In this document: piece by piece, positions 51,908-61,700 of the stretch | Position numbering within the stretch: the stretch's first letter is position 1 | Layout of the letters: each line of letters opens with the position of its first letter | NCBI GenBank assembly: GCA_964473525.1 | Contig: CAYYPK010000002.1 | Span: 283,330-347,329 of the forward strand | Direction: 5' to 3' | Source: GCA-2687025 sp964473525 | GTDB lineage: Bacteria > Poribacteria > WGA-4E > GCA-2687025 | Length of the DNA: 64,000 nt | The notes under the pieces: generated by a model | What the model was told of the DNA's origin: nothing | Databases searched by the model: none | Seen by the model: the letters and a program-made list of their open reading frames with translations, nothing else | Position numbers and translations under genes: made by a program

Positions 51908-53926
51908 TCAGTCGTCCTGCCCTGGCTTCAGGTAACGGTCGAACCAACGTACGATGTGGTTCAGCCGCTCGATCCGTCTGTCCGTGCGACCCCCGCGGGA
52001 GAGGCCGTGGGGCTCATCCGGGAACCGCACCATCTCCGTGTCGACGCCGAGGCTCTTCAGTGCTACGAACAGCTGCTCGCCCTGCTCGATGGCGCACCGC
52101 AAGTCCTGCTCGCTGTGGACTACGAGCGTCGGGGTCTTCGCGTTCCCGATGTGCTTCATCGGCGACTGGCGCCAGTAGTTGTCCACCCCCTCCCACGGAG
52201 GCACATCGCCCATGAGCTGTTGGAAGACCCAGTTCATGTCGCTGGACCCCCACATGCTGAGGAAGTTCGTCACGGGGCGCTGAACAACCGCAGCCTTGAA
52301 CCGCTGCGTGTGGCCAATGATCCACGCCGTCATGAACCCGCCGTAGCTACCGCCGGTCACGCCCATGCGTCCCGTGTCGATGTACGGTCTGGCGGAAACC
52401 ACGTCCGCCCACGCCATCACGTCGCGGTAGTCGGCGCCGCCCCAGTCGTTCCAGATGGCCTTGGCGTGTTCCTCGCCGTAGCCCTGTCCGCCGCGCGGGT
52501 TGCAGAAGTACACGACGTACCCCTGCGCTGCGAGGTAGCGGAACTCGTGCATGAAGCGGTGGCCGTACTGCGCCAGCGGCCCGCCGTGGATTTCCATGAT
52601 GGACGGGTACTGCTCAGACTGGTCGAAGTCCGGCGGCGTCATGATCCACCCCTGGAGCTGGTTGCCGTCAGGGCCTTGGAACCACACCTCCTCGACGGAG
52701 CCCAAATCGCGTGAACGAAAGAGAGCGTGGTTGAAGCGGCTTAGGCGTCGCGTCGCGCCCGTGCGCGTGTTGAGAACGCTGACCTGACCCAGGTCGTCCA
52801 TCGTCGGGTCGATGTACGCGCACGCAGTCCCGCATGCGGTGAGGGAGACGCCCTCATGCACTCTCTCGTCTTGAGAGAGGGCTGCGATGGCGCCATCTCT
52901 GAACGAGACACCGTACAGGATAGTGCTGCCGTCCCGTGATCCGGCGACGTATAGGGTCTCACCGTCGGGCGCCCAGCGAGGAGGCGGGTTCGCGGCGGGG
53001 AAGCCGGCGAGATCGCCGAGGGTCGCGTCCCCCAGATGCAAGTCGCTATCCTGCGTCAGACAGCGCGGCGGCGCGCTGCCGTCAGCCGGGACGACGTAGA
53101 GGCGGGTGTTCTTCCACCAGTCGCCTCGCCCCTCAGACCCAAAGTAGGCGATCCACGCGCCGTCAGGCGAGTAGGAAGGTAGAGCCACGCTACCCAGCGG
53201 CGTGGCGATCTCGCGAAGATCGCCGCCGTCAGCCGGGACGACGTACAGCCCCACTTTCTCGGGCGTGAATTCTGGCTCGTCGCTGCGGTTCGAGACGAAG
53301 GCAATGTGTGCGCCGTCGGGCGACCACGCTGGAGCGCCCTCGCCGTAGTCGTCGCCGTCGGTGATCTGTCTCGCGCGTCCAGAGCGCGCGCCGATTGTCC
53401 ACAGGTGAGAGCGTTCCGAGGGGAGGTAGCCAGCCCCGTCGTATTTGAAGTGCACGCGCGTGATGTGCCGCGCCACGATGCCGAGCTCCTTCTTCCTCGG
53501 ATCGGCCTCCCGCTCCGCGGTGTCGGGGTTCTGTTCGCGGAACACACACACCAGACGCCTACCGTCGGGCGACCAGCGAAACCCGCCGATGCTGCCTTTC
53601 AGCTTCGTGAGAGGACGCGCCTCGCCTCCGTCGATAGGTATCAGATACATCTGCGGCTGGTCCGGGTCGCCCCGGTTCGAGAGGAAGGCAATCTGGCTAC
53701 CGTCGGGTGACCACTGCGCGCTCGTGTCTCGTTGGTCGCCGTAGGTGAACTGGCGCGGCGACACGCGATCCGTCGGTACTATCCACAGGTTCGAGTATTT
53801 CTTTTCGCTCGCACGGTCCACACGGTCCACGGCGCACACAACATGGGCGCCGTCGGGTGACATCTCCGCGCCGGAGACGACTTCAAGCCGATACAGGTCA
53901 TTCGCTTGGGTCGGGATCCTCGGCAT
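51908..53926 (-). CDS. S9-family peptidase (prolyl oligopeptidase / acylaminoacyl-peptidase type)
   Basis: The 672-residue protein is a serine peptidase with an N-terminal TolB/WD40-type beta-propeller (about residues 1-390; repeats such as WSPDGSQIAFLSN, WSPDGRRLVCVF and WSPDGAHIAFVSN) and a C-terminal alpha/beta hydrolase domain (about 415-672). The nucleophile is in GVTGGSYGGFMTAW, the Asp in VVHSEQDLRC and the His in PDEPHGLSR. The oxyanion-hole region is MEIHGGPLAQYG. These enzymes cut oligopeptides or acylated N-termini. No signal peptide is seen, so it is probably cytosolic. ATG 53926 is chosen because AAGGA precedes it and the propeller begins directly. Confidence 0.92.
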   Translation of the reverse strand: MPRIPTQANDLYRLEVVSGAEMSPDGAHVVCAVDRVDRASEKKYSNLWIVPTDRVSPRQFTYGDQRDTSAQWSPDGSQIAFLSNRGDPDQPQMYLIPIDGGEARPLTKLKGSIGGFRWSPDGRRLVCVFREQNPDTAEREADPRKKELGIVARHITRVHFKYDGAGYLPSERSHLWTIGARSGRARQITDGDDYGEGAPAWSPDGAHIAFVSNRSDEPEFTPEKVGLYVVPADGGDLREIATPLGSVALPSYSPDGAWIAYFGSEGRGDWWKNTRLYVVPADGSAPPRCLTQDSDLHLGDATLGDLAGFPAANPPPRWAPDGETLYVAGSRDGSTILYGVSFRDGAIAALSQDERVHEGVSLTACGTACAYIDPTMDDLGQVSVLNTRTGATRRLSRFNHALFRSRDLGSVEEVWFQGPDGNQLQGWIMTPPDFDQSEQYPSIMEIHGGPLAQYGHRFMHEFRYLAAQGYVVYFCNPRGGQGYGEEHAKAIWNDWGGADYRDVMAWADVVSARPYIDTGRMGVTGGSYGGFMTAWIIGHTQRFKAAVVQRPVTNFLSMWGSSDMNWVFQQLMGDVPPWEGVDNYWRQSPMKHIGNAKTPTLVVHSEQDLRCAIEQGEQLFVALKSLGVDTEMVRFPDEPHGLSRGGRTDRRIERLNHIVRWFDRYLKPGQDD

Positions 53927-54237
53927 ACGCCCTGTTCCTTCCACAGACACGCGCGCCTGACGTCGGTCGCGATCGCGCGCCGATTGTTTCACGGCCGTCG
54001 GCTGGACGCCACGTCCAGCGCGACTGTAAAGTGCATGTCTTGGGGTTCCCCGCGCGCGGGGCAACGAGATGGGCCCGGTGTTTCCGTACAGTGTCGAGGG
54101 CTATGGCGACGCTAACAGAGCAGGGCCTGGAGGCACGGCGCGCGGCGGCGCGAGAGGACTGCTACCATGCGGCCCGCATGAGCCCGCGCGATGGTTCCGG
54201 TCGCCGTTACTCGCTCGTCCTGTGGGATTGAGACCGC
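53927..54237. other. Divergent intergenic region
   Basis: This 311-base region between the divergent S9 peptidase and the next gene has no convincing coding frame. A 14-base palindrome, CCCCGCGCGCGGGG, is present near 54048-54061. A TGCTACCAT extended -10 (54160-54168) faces the gene at 54238. Confidence 0.55.
54160..54168 (+). promoter_or_regulatory. Putative extended -10 promoter (TGCTACCAT)
   Basis: TGnTAnnnT, 70 bases before ATG 54238. No convincing -35 is seen; extended -10 promoters do not require one. Related to the TGTGCTA elements at other starts in this window. Confidence 0.35.
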
Positions 54238-55404
54238 ATGAAGCCGAAACGCATCGCCGTCGTCACCACGATCTACCGCTACCTGTCCCACGCGCAGCAT
54301 ATGGTCGACCGGTTCCTCGTCGGGTACCCGCACGAGGGACGGTGGCATCGCCCGAATATGGAGGTCGTCTCGCTTTACGTCGACCAGCGGCCCGAGGGGG
54401 ACCAGAGCGAGGACCGCGCCCGCGAGTTCGGGTTCCAGGTCTACCCGACAGTCGCGGAAGCGGTTTCCTGCGACGTTGACGGCGTCCTGCTCATCGGGGA
54501 ACACGGCGATTACCCGCGAAACGACATGTCGCAGGTGCTGTATCCCCGCTATGAGTTCTTCAAGGAGTGCGTCCGCGTGTTCGAGGACCAGGGCCGCGCC
54601 GTGCCGATCTACAACGACAAGCACCTGTCGTACAGCTTCGAGAAGGCGCGGGAGATGGTGGACGACGCGCGTCGCCTAGGTTTCCCGCTGCTCGCCGGGT
54701 CGTCACTGCCAGTGACGTGGCGTCTGCCCGACATCGAGCTGCCGCTGGACTGCGATCTCGAAGACGCGCTCATGGTCGGCGTCGGCGGGTCGGACCCAAT
54801 GGACTACCACGCCCTCGAGGCGATGCAGTGCATGGTCGAACGACGTCGAGGCGGGGAAGTCGGCGTACGCGCGGTACAGTTGATCGACGGCGACGAAGTG
54901 TGGCGCGCGGGTGAGGACGGCCGGTGGTCGCACACGCTGTTGGAGTCGGCCCTGTCCCGCAGCGACACGCCTTGCGGCCTCTCTGACGACGACGGTCGCC
55001 CGCAGGATCTGCTCGGTAGCGGCGAGGTGTTCCGACTCGCCGAGAATCCGTCCGCGTATTTGGTCGAATACAACGACGGCTTCCGCGCGACGCTGCTCAT
55101 GCTGAACGGAGCCGTGCGGGACTACTGCTTCGCGGGGCAGCTTCGCGGGGAGGCGGACCCCGTCTCGACGCAGTTCTTCCTGACACCCGTGCCGAACGTC
55201 ACGTATTCGGCGTGCCTGGTATCGAAGATCGAGGAGATGTTCGTAACGGGACGCGCGCCGTATCCGGCGGAGCGCACGCTCATCGTAAGCGGGATGCTGG
55301 AAAGCTGCCTGACCTCGCGAGCGCAGGGACATAGGCGAATCGAGACGCCGCATCTCAAGGTCGCATACCGTGCCCCGTCGGGACCTCAGCACGCGCGACA
55401 ATAG
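54238..55404 (+). CDS. Conserved uncharacterised protein
   Basis: The 388-residue protein is not assigned to a family with known activity. It starts with a KRIAVVTTIYRYLSHAQHMVDRFL beta-alpha unit and contains well-structured segments: VDGVLLIGEHGDYPRND, YPRYEFF, VPIYNDKHLSYSFEKAREM and PLLAGSSLPVTWRLPDIELP. The order suggests an NAD(P)-binding-like or isomerase-like alpha/beta fold. I recall similar proteins as common in Planctomycetes and uncultivated bacteria, annotated as hypothetical. No signal peptide is present. Catalytic residues cannot be named, although the His, Asp and Lys in EHGDYP and NDKHLS are candidates. It is monocistronic by spacing. Confidence 0.75.
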   Translation: MKPKRIAVVTTIYRYLSHAQHMVDRFLVGYPHEGRWHRPNMEVVSLYVDQRPEGDQSEDRAREFGFQVYPTVAEAVSCDVDGVLLIGEHGDYPRNDMSQVLYPRYEFFKECVRVFEDQGRAVPIYNDKHLSYSFEKAREMVDDARRLGFPLLAGSSLPVTWRLPDIELPLDCDLEDALMVGVGGSDPMDYHALEAMQCMVERRRGGEVGVRAVQLIDGDEVWRAGEDGRWSHTLLESALSRSDTPCGLSDDDGRPQDLLGSGEVFRLAENPSAYLVEYNDGFRATLLMLNGAVRDYCFAGQLRGEADPVSTQFFLTPVPNVTYSACLVSKIEEMFVTGRAPYPAERTLIVSGMLESCLTSRAQGHRRIETPHLKVAYRAPSGPQHARQ

Positions 55405-55517
55405 CTCGCGCTGCGCTCGCCCGTGCTACTGGGTCACGCGCCGTTCCGTCTGTGGTGACTGGCGGAGCCTGGGAACCACACGCCGCCGCGCTTACTGTCG
55501 GTCGGTTCGGACAGTCC

Positions 55518-55826
55518 TCAGGTCGCGGCGGCTTGCTTCTCCATGTAGGCTTCGAGAAGGTCGGCCACGAGTATCCCGTCGATGCGTGTTCCTTCGAGCG
55601 TGCAGTCCGACAGCTCCACGTTGTTCAGCCCGACGTGTGTGAACGTCGCGTTCTGGAGCTCTATCCCGTGGAACGTCGCGCCACTCATGTTGATGTTGTT
55701 GAACTTCGCGTCGGCGAGGTTGACGTTGTCGAACTCCGTCCGCGCCATGCCGACGTCATCGAATCTCGAATCGTCGATCACGGCCGTCTGGCAGAGGTGC
55801 TTGCCGCAGGTGATGGTGCGTTCCAT
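55518..55826 (-). CDS. Pentapeptide-repeat-like small protein
   Basis: The 102-residue protein has an N-terminal Cys pair (TITCGKHLCQ) and then pentapeptide-like repeats (A(D/N)LxX type) from about residue 20 to 85: SRFDDVGMARTEFDNVNLADAKFNNIN and further NxxMSGATFHGIELQNATF-type units. Such repeats form a right-handed quadrilateral beta-helix. A short helical tail ends the protein. GAAGG lies just before ATG 55826; an upstream start at 55880 or 55937 is open but would add an unstructured stretch. The function is unknown; other pentapeptide proteins mimic DNA or scaffold membranes. Confidence 0.7.
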   Translation of the reverse strand: MERTITCGKHLCQTAVIDDSRFDDVGMARTEFDNVNLADAKFNNINMSGATFHGIELQNATFTHVGLNNVELSDCTLEGTRIDGILVADLLEAYMEKQAAAT

Positions 55827-56133
55827 TGGCGCCTTCGCCCTTTCGCGCTTCTTAGCCAGGGAGGAAGTGATGGCAGCCATCGGCCGGCAGAGGGGCTGCC
55901 GTCTGCAATACGCAACGCATAGCGCCGCCGTTACCACGTCGGGGCCGCGTCACGGCGCCCAATGAGCGTGCACACACATGGCCTCCCAGGAGTCCAGGAG
56001 GCCGGGAAACGGGATAGCGCGACTTGTGTCAACGACGCAGTACTACCGTAAGATGGCCAGCCAAGCCGCCATCGTGTAGGGCGTAGGTGCGGAGGGGGAT
56101 AGACTTGGCGTCGCGTACGAGAGGCAATCCGTC
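55827..56133. other. Intergenic region without a recognised gene
   Basis: About 307 bases lie between the pentapeptide-repeat gene and the FlgM-like gene, both minus strand. A short inverted repeat, CCTCCCAGGAGTCCAGGAGG-like, occurs near 55981-56000. No RNA gene or convincing frame was found. Confidence 0.5.
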
Positions 56134-56430
56134 TTACCGGACGCGTAGAATCGCGTCCGCGATCTGTGTGCTCGACAGCGCGGACTCATCCGCTTGCAGG
56201 CGGTTCCGCGCGCGCGCAACAGCATCCGATCGCGTGTTAGGGAGGTCGCGCAGTGCCTGAAGAAGTGTGACAACTTGCCCACTCTCTTCCGATAGCGCTA
56301 CTTCCACCGAGGAGCCACCCGAGCCTTGCCCAGGGGAGTCATCCCTCTGGGACGTCGCCTTGGGTCGATCCTCTTTCATGTGTGACGGTTCGCGTGTGGG
56401 CGCAATGCCATCAGGAGAATTCACACGCAT
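56134..56430 (-). CDS. FlgM-like anti-sigma-factor candidate
   Basis: The 98-residue protein has a polar, disordered N-terminus (about 1-45) and a C-terminal region LLQALRDLPNTRSDAVARARNRL...STQIADAILRV that matches the layout of FlgM family domains: a short helix with an arginine-rich turn, then a final helix. The length is close to the 97 residues of E. coli FlgM. AAGGAG sits 5 bases before ATG 56430. FlgM binds the flagellar sigma factor, but no flagellar gene is present here, so the target may be another sigma factor. The assignment rests on pattern only. Confidence 0.5.
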   Translation of the reverse strand: MRVNSPDGIAPTREPSHMKEDRPKATSQRDDSPGQGSGGSSVEVALSEESGQVVTLLQALRDLPNTRSDAVARARNRLQADESALSSTQIADAILRVR

Positions 56431-56531
56431 ACGGTTCTCCTTGCAGTGTCTTGAATCTGAACGCAGTCACCCACTCGGTTCGTGTTCGATGTGGGGGACG
56501 TACGTATATCATGCCTTGGGCTATTGAGGTC

Positions 56532-56560
56532 ATTCTACCACCCTCGTGACGAGGACGCAA
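56532..56560 (-). promoter_or_regulatory. Putative promoter of the FlgM-like gene
   Basis: On the minus strand, TTGCGT (56560-56555) is followed after 17 bases by TAGAAT (56537-56532), preceded by TGG to make TGnTAnnnT. It would give a leader of about 95 bases before ATG 56430. Confidence 0.5.
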
Positions 56561-56642
56561 GCGAATAGAGCTAGCGCACGCGCGTGGGCTGCTGGTACCC
56601 ATGTCTTTTGCCGGCCCGGACAGCGCCGCGCGGCGCTCAGTG

Positions 56643-56671
56643 TTGGCAGGGGCGCGATATTGGTGCATCAT
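56643..56671 (+). promoter_or_regulatory. Possible promoter of the NarL-type regulator
   Basis: TTGGCA (56643-56648) and CATCAT (56666-56671), 17 bases apart, lie about 90 bases before the regulator start. The -10 is weak. The 329-base divergent gap contains no other gene. Confidence 0.35.
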
Positions 56672-56759
56672 CTGGGGTGTGACGTGGGTTTCCAGGCAGC
56701 CGCGTGGAGTCTTGGGGAACTCCGCGTGGAATCGGGCCGCTGACAGGAGAAGCCGTCGA

Positions 56760-57401
56760 ATGCCGATCAGGATCGCTATCGCCGACGATCACGTGGTTCT
56801 CCGTCGAGGTCTGCGCGTCCTCCTAGAGCTCGAGGACGACTTCGAAGTCGTCGGAGAGGCCTCCAACGGCGCCGAGGCCATTGGGCTCGCGGAGCGCGAG
56901 CAGCCCGACATCATCCTGCTCGACCTTACCATGCCTGCGCTCCGTGGCGTCGACGCGATTCCGCAGATACGCCAGGTCAGCGCCACCACGAAGATACTCG
57001 TCCTGACGATGCACCGCGATGTGACCTACCTGCGCCAGGTACTCCGCCTCGGGGCGAAGGGCTACGTCGTGAAGAGCGCCGCGGACGCCGAACTGGTCAA
57101 CGCGATACGTTCTGTCAGTCGAGGCGAGCAGTACATTGAGCCGTCCCTCGCGGGCGAGGCGCTATCCGATCTGCTCCAGCCGCCCGAAGAGAGTTCGGAG
57201 CCGCAACTCACTGAACGCGAGCGCGACGTGCTGTACCATATCGCGTACGGCTACACGAACAAGGAGACGGGCGTCCGCCTCGTCATTTCCGCGAAGACGG
57301 TCGAGACTTACCGTCGCCGCATCATGGTCAAGCTCGGGCTCCAGTCTCGCGCGGACCTCGTGCATTACGCCCTCGAGCAGGGGATCCTCAAGCGCTCGTA
57401 G
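56760..57401 (+). CDS. NarL/FixJ-family response regulator
   Basis: The 213-residue protein has an N-terminal receiver domain (about residues 1-120) with acidic pocket Asp9-Asp10, the phosphoacceptor Asp55 in IILLDLTMPAL and the Lys in KGYVVKSA. The C-terminal LuxR-type helix-turn-helix (about 145-210) has LTERERDVLYHIAYGYTNKETGVRLVISAKTVETYRRRIM. It binds DNA in response to phosphorylation by a HisKA_3 kinase. No such kinase is adjacent; the one at 14271-18431 is 38 kb away. AGGAG lies upstream of ATG 56760. The next gene downstream, 292 bases away, encodes a kinase-like protein. Confidence 0.9.
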   Translation: MPIRIAIADDHVVLRRGLRVLLELEDDFEVVGEASNGAEAIGLAEREQPDIILLDLTMPALRGVDAIPQIRQVSATTKILVLTMHRDVTYLRQVLRLGAKGYVVKSAADAELVNAIRSVSRGEQYIEPSLAGEALSDLLQPPEESSEPQLTERERDVLYHIAYGYTNKETGVRLVISAKTVETYRRRIMVKLGLQSRADLVHYALEQGILKRS

Positions 57402-57693
57402 CGCCACCGCCTTCGCTCGTCCCACGCCCTGATGCTCTCGTAGCCTCCACACCCGGCTTTTTGCCTACATCGCGCGGGAAATCCCTGACGTGCTCAGGGG
57501 TAACTGTAGGTCTCTGTCCGACATACAGCCGCCACGCCCTGCGCCATACTTCCATTGACGCCGAGGAGACCCGTCGAGTTCCTCTGGCGCCGCTAGGTGC
57601 GATTGTGAAGCGATGACCATGTGGTAGCCACGCCACGGACGGGACGAGACTCAGACCGGCACCAGGCCTACGTTGGTGGGCAAGGAGGAAGCA

Positions 57694-58485
57694 GTGGCAA
57701 GCGCAAGGCATCGTCAGCAACTCGACGGGACGGTAACGCCGCGACGGCCGGTAGTCAGCAGCTACGCGCCGACGAGGAGTCCACGGGCTCTCGGCTCCGC
57801 GACGAAGGTCGCCAGGCGACGTGGCCTCGGCGAGGCGTTGCGCCAGGCGGCCAGCAAGTCGCTGGCGCGGATGAGTGAAGCGGCCAACACGACACGGCAG
57901 TCGCTGGATGCGCTGCTGCTACTGTCGCGAGCGCAGACTCGGGAGTTGGAGTTCGCTTCCGTCGATCTCACGCGAGTGATGCGCGCGGTACGTTTGGGGG
58001 CGACCGCGCGACTACAGGACACCGGTGGAAGTCTTTCAGTAGGCGACCTGCCGGTCATACAGGCAGATTCCTCACAGATGCACCAGCTGTTCCAGAACCT
58101 GGTGGACAACAGTCTGAAGTTCGTTCGCGAGGGCGTGCCGCCGTGCGTGACGATACACGCCGAGGTGCTGCCAGCGTACGCGGACCGGCTGAACGTCGGT
58201 GGCGAGTTGTGCCGGATATATGTCGAGGACGGAGGGGTCGGCTTCCACGAGTCAGACGGGGAGCGGATGTTCGCGCCGCTGGGTAAGGCGCCGGGTTCGC
58301 CAGAAGAAGGCGCGGGCATTGGCCTCGCCGTTTGCCGAGCCATCGCCGACCAGCATGGGGGGACGATCTCCGCGAGAAGTCGCCCGGGACAGGGCAGCAC
58401 GTTCATCGTCGAGTTGCCTTTGCGGCAAGCCGCCTCGGCCCTCGGACGCTCGGAGCGGCCCATCGTAGTGGGCAAGGGAGCCTAG
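57694..58485 (+). CDS. HATPase_c protein resembling a histidine kinase with a degenerate dimerisation region
   Basis: The 263-residue protein has a complete ATP-binding domain: N-box QLFQNLVDNSLKFV, G1 VEDGGVGF, and G2 GAGIGLAVCRAIADQHGG. The upstream second DHp helix is present (ARMSEAANTTRQSLDALLLLSRAQ), as is VSSYA. However, the expected phosphoacceptor block (SHDLxxP) before it is absent; it reads DGTVTPRRPVVSSYA. An alternative reading frame of the region does not clearly restore it. GTG 57694 is chosen because AAGGAGG precedes it by 5 bases. It may be an ATPase module that works through a partner, or a decayed kinase. The preceding regulator gene is a possible partner. Confidence 0.7.
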   Translation: MASARHRQQLDGTVTPRRPVVSSYAPTRSPRALGSATKVARRRGLGEALRQAASKSLARMSEAANTTRQSLDALLLLSRAQTRELEFASVDLTRVMRAVRLGATARLQDTGGSLSVGDLPVIQADSSQMHQLFQNLVDNSLKFVREGVPPCVTIHAEVLPAYADRLNVGGELCRIYVEDGGVGFHESDGERMFAPLGKAPGSPEEGAGIGLAVCRAIADQHGGTISARSRPGQGSTFIVELPLRQAASALGRSERPIVVGKGA

Positions 58486-58529
58486 CGCCCACGCTCCACA
58501 ACCAGTTTCAGGACCCCTAACCCCACGAT

Positions 58530-58563
58530 CCGGGCCGGGACGCCGAATAGGCGACCGGCCCGG
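58530..58563 (+). terminator. Strong hairpin after the HATPase gene
   Basis: CCGGGCCGG (58530-58538) pairs perfectly with CCGGCCCGG (58555-58563), and an inner CGCC/GGCG stem (58541-58544 and 58550-58553) encloses GAATA. It lies 45 bases after the HATPase stop. There is no U-tract, so it may be a factor-independent or processed terminator rather than a classic one. The rest of the 249-base gap holds no gene. Confidence 0.4.
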
Positions 58564-58734
58564 TTCCATGTACGGGCATGTCTGCCGGGCGGCCGACGCT
58601 GCTCCGGCCCGCCTAATGCCGCTCGACAAGCGGGTTTGCGGCGCTTCAGCTTGACCCTCCGAGACACCGCGTGATACCGTCACACGTGGCGGTTCGCAGG
58701 CTGAATCCCCTTCCCCAGAGCTCTCCGACAGCGC

Positions 58735-61700
58735 ATGTCCATCGTTCCCCGCCCCGTGGCGCGCATTGGCCTCGTTGCCGCTTTGGTCCTGTTAGCCGGG
58801 ATCGCCGGGTCCATCTACCTGCGAAGCGACGCCCTGCGTCGACACGTCACGCCGATTCTGGAAGGCCGCGTCGGCGCGATCCTCGGTAGCCCGGTGCGCA
58901 TTCGCGACTTCCACAGAGTCGCGCCCGGCCGCGAGGAACTTACCGTGCAGGTCATGGAGCAGGATGGCTCCAGCCCCGTGCTCGACATCCACTCGCTTCA
59001 GCTTAGCTATCGCCTACGCCCCCTCCTGCGCGGCGACCTGGTCATCACCGACGTCGTCGCGACCGATGTGGGGATACACGTCCGACGCGAGTCGAGCGGT
59101 GATCTCAACGTCGCCGCCTTGATCGACGCGGTTACTGCCGAGGACGAGGGCGGAGGTCTGCCCATCGAGACGTCCGTCGGCTCGATACGCTTGGATCGGG
59201 TCTCCGTCGTCGCGGACGGCGTCATCGACGGCCTCAGGATCTCCATCCCCGGCCTCGTCATCGACAGTCCCGGCGACATCGCCCTGCCGTTGTCGGGCAC
59301 GCGACCGTTCGCGCTGCACGCCGACGAATGGACAGTTGCGCGGGGCGGACACAGCCAGACGCTCGCGGAACTCAAGGCGTCCGGGACGGTCAACGCCGAC
59401 CGCGTGGACATTGCCGATGGTCTGTTGGCAGCCGACGGCACACACGTATCAGCCCACGGCCGCATCGCGTTCACACCGAGCCTTGATCTGACAGTGGATG
59501 GCGTCGTCGGCGCCGACACGGTCCGTCCGCTATACCCGGACGAACTGCGCGACGCGCGAGGGTCCGTCGAGCTCGACGGCCTTCGCATCACTGGGGATCT
59601 TGGCGATCCCGTCGTCGAGGGGCCGTGGGCGTTCCAGGACGCGCTCTGGGGCCAGGTGATCGTCGCGGCAGGAACCGGGGCGCTCCGATGGCAGGGCGGC
59701 GACGCCGTCCTTCGCGAGGTGGAGCTGTCCGTCTTCGGCGGCTCTGCGGTCGCTACCGTGCGGGCCGACAGCCTCGGCGTGGGAGCGGTCGAAATCGAGG
59801 CGACGGCAACGGGCATGGACATCCCACGGCTGCGCGAGGCGTTTGCCACAGAGGCAAGCGGGTTCGAGCCCCTCGCAGGCACGGTCGACGGCAAGTTCGT
59901 TGCGACGCTACGCGACGATGTCTTGCAGTCCACGGGGGAGTGGCGTCTGCGGGACATCGCATGGCGCGGCGCCACCATCGGCGATGGCTCGGGCTCGGCG
60001 ACGCACAGCCTGAACGGCGAACAGTTCGAAGCACACGTCGCGTTGGCGGGGGACACGCGCGTGGCGCTGTCCGGCGCCCTGCCTGACGACGACTCGCTCG
60101 CCATCGACGTCTCGTTTACCGCGCAGGATGTCGGCGGCATTGCGATGGCGCTCGGCCAAGACGCCCAGGGGAGCGTCCGCGGCGAGGGACGCATCACGGG
60201 GTCTGCGGCCCGGCCGGCGGCCGAGGCGCGAGCGACGCTGTCCGAAGGAGCGTGGCGCGGACTGCCCGTTTCGCGGGCGACCGCCGACCTGAAGTGGGAA
60301 GACGACACGCTGCAAGTGCTCTCGTCGTCGATCGAGTCTGGCGCTGGGGCGGTCTGGGCGTCCGGTACGATCACGTTGGGCGCAACCGGGTCCGCTCCGC
60401 CGAGGTTCGACATCGTGGCCCGAGCGGCGGACTTTCAGCTGGACCCGTACGTAGCCGCCCTGTCCCCAGGGCTGGACTTCACGGCGTCGGCGAGCGGACA
60501 CGTTCATGTCGCGGGGTCGCTGCTGTCCCACGATGGCGAGGCGCAGATCAACCTCACCGACGCGGCATATAGTGGCGTGCCCGTCGCGTTGGTGTCCTTG
60601 GAGGCGACCGCCGCCGCAGGCAAATGGACGGCGGCCCCTTTCGAGCTCCGCGTGGGCGATGTCCCGTTCGAGGCTGCGGTCAGCTTTGGCATCGAGACGT
60701 ACGCCTTCTCCGCCGCGTCGCCGGGCGCGACCCCAGTCGCCGATCTGCTCACATGGTTGCCGAACGCCTCGGCGGGGCCGCTCCGCGACGCGGAGGGCTT
60801 CGTCCACATCGTCGCCGAGGGCGAGGGGCTGGTCTCGTCGCCCGTCGCGCGTGTCACGGCGCGCCTCTCGGACGCCAGCTTCCGATCCGCACGGCTGGGG
60901 AACAGCGAGGCGATGTTCACCTACGAGGACGGCGCCATCACCGGCTCGGGCGAGTTGGTGGACGGAGTCTATGCGCTGCTAATGACGGGAGAAGTCACTT
61001 CCGACGGCGTGCCGTTCGAAGCGTCTCTGAAGTTCGCGGACACCGACGTGCTCCCGCTCATCCGGCTGGCCGGGCAACCCGCCGGGAAGGGTCTGAGCAG
61101 CACGACGGTAGGTGGCGAAGCGACCATCACGGGAGACCTAACGAGGTGGCGAGAGGCCCTCGCGTCGGTGGACCTGTCGTCGCTACGGCTGCGCACGCCC
61201 GAGTACGAGTTGACCAACGTGGACCCGGTGCGCGGTTCCATCTCCGCGTCGGGAATCGACCTGAGCCCAATCGTCATGAACGGCACGGACCCAGCGCACC
61301 CGTTCGACATCGAGGTGCGAGGGCTCCTCGATTTGCACAAGCCCATCGCCTTCGACGTGGACGCGAGGAAGTTCGACCTGGACATGGTGTCGGATTTCAT
61401 GGGCCTGCCCGGCCTCGCGCAGGGCGTCGGCACGTACCGCCTCGACGTGCAGGGCACCGCAGCGGAACCTGTCGTCAAGATGTCGTGGAACGTGTCGAAG
61501 GCCAGGATCGCCCTACGCGAAGGGACGCCCGCGCTTGACATCGAGAACGTGCAGGGCGAAGCGGAGTACCGGGACCGCGTCGTGACGTTGCGCAGAATGG
61601 GCATGCGTCTCGGCGGCCGTGACGTGGATGTCAGCGGCGAGATTCCCATGGCGCTCACGTTCGTCCTCGTGCCGCTCGTAGAGCAGCTTGTGGATGCCCC

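Noticed and set aside
54048..54061. 14-base GC palindrome
   Set aside because: Simple alternating CG sequence in a GC-rich genome; no further operator-like symmetry seen.
58486..58734. Possible tRNA or small RNA
   Set aside because: Hairpins are present but no acceptor stem, T-loop or anticodon arrangement is found.
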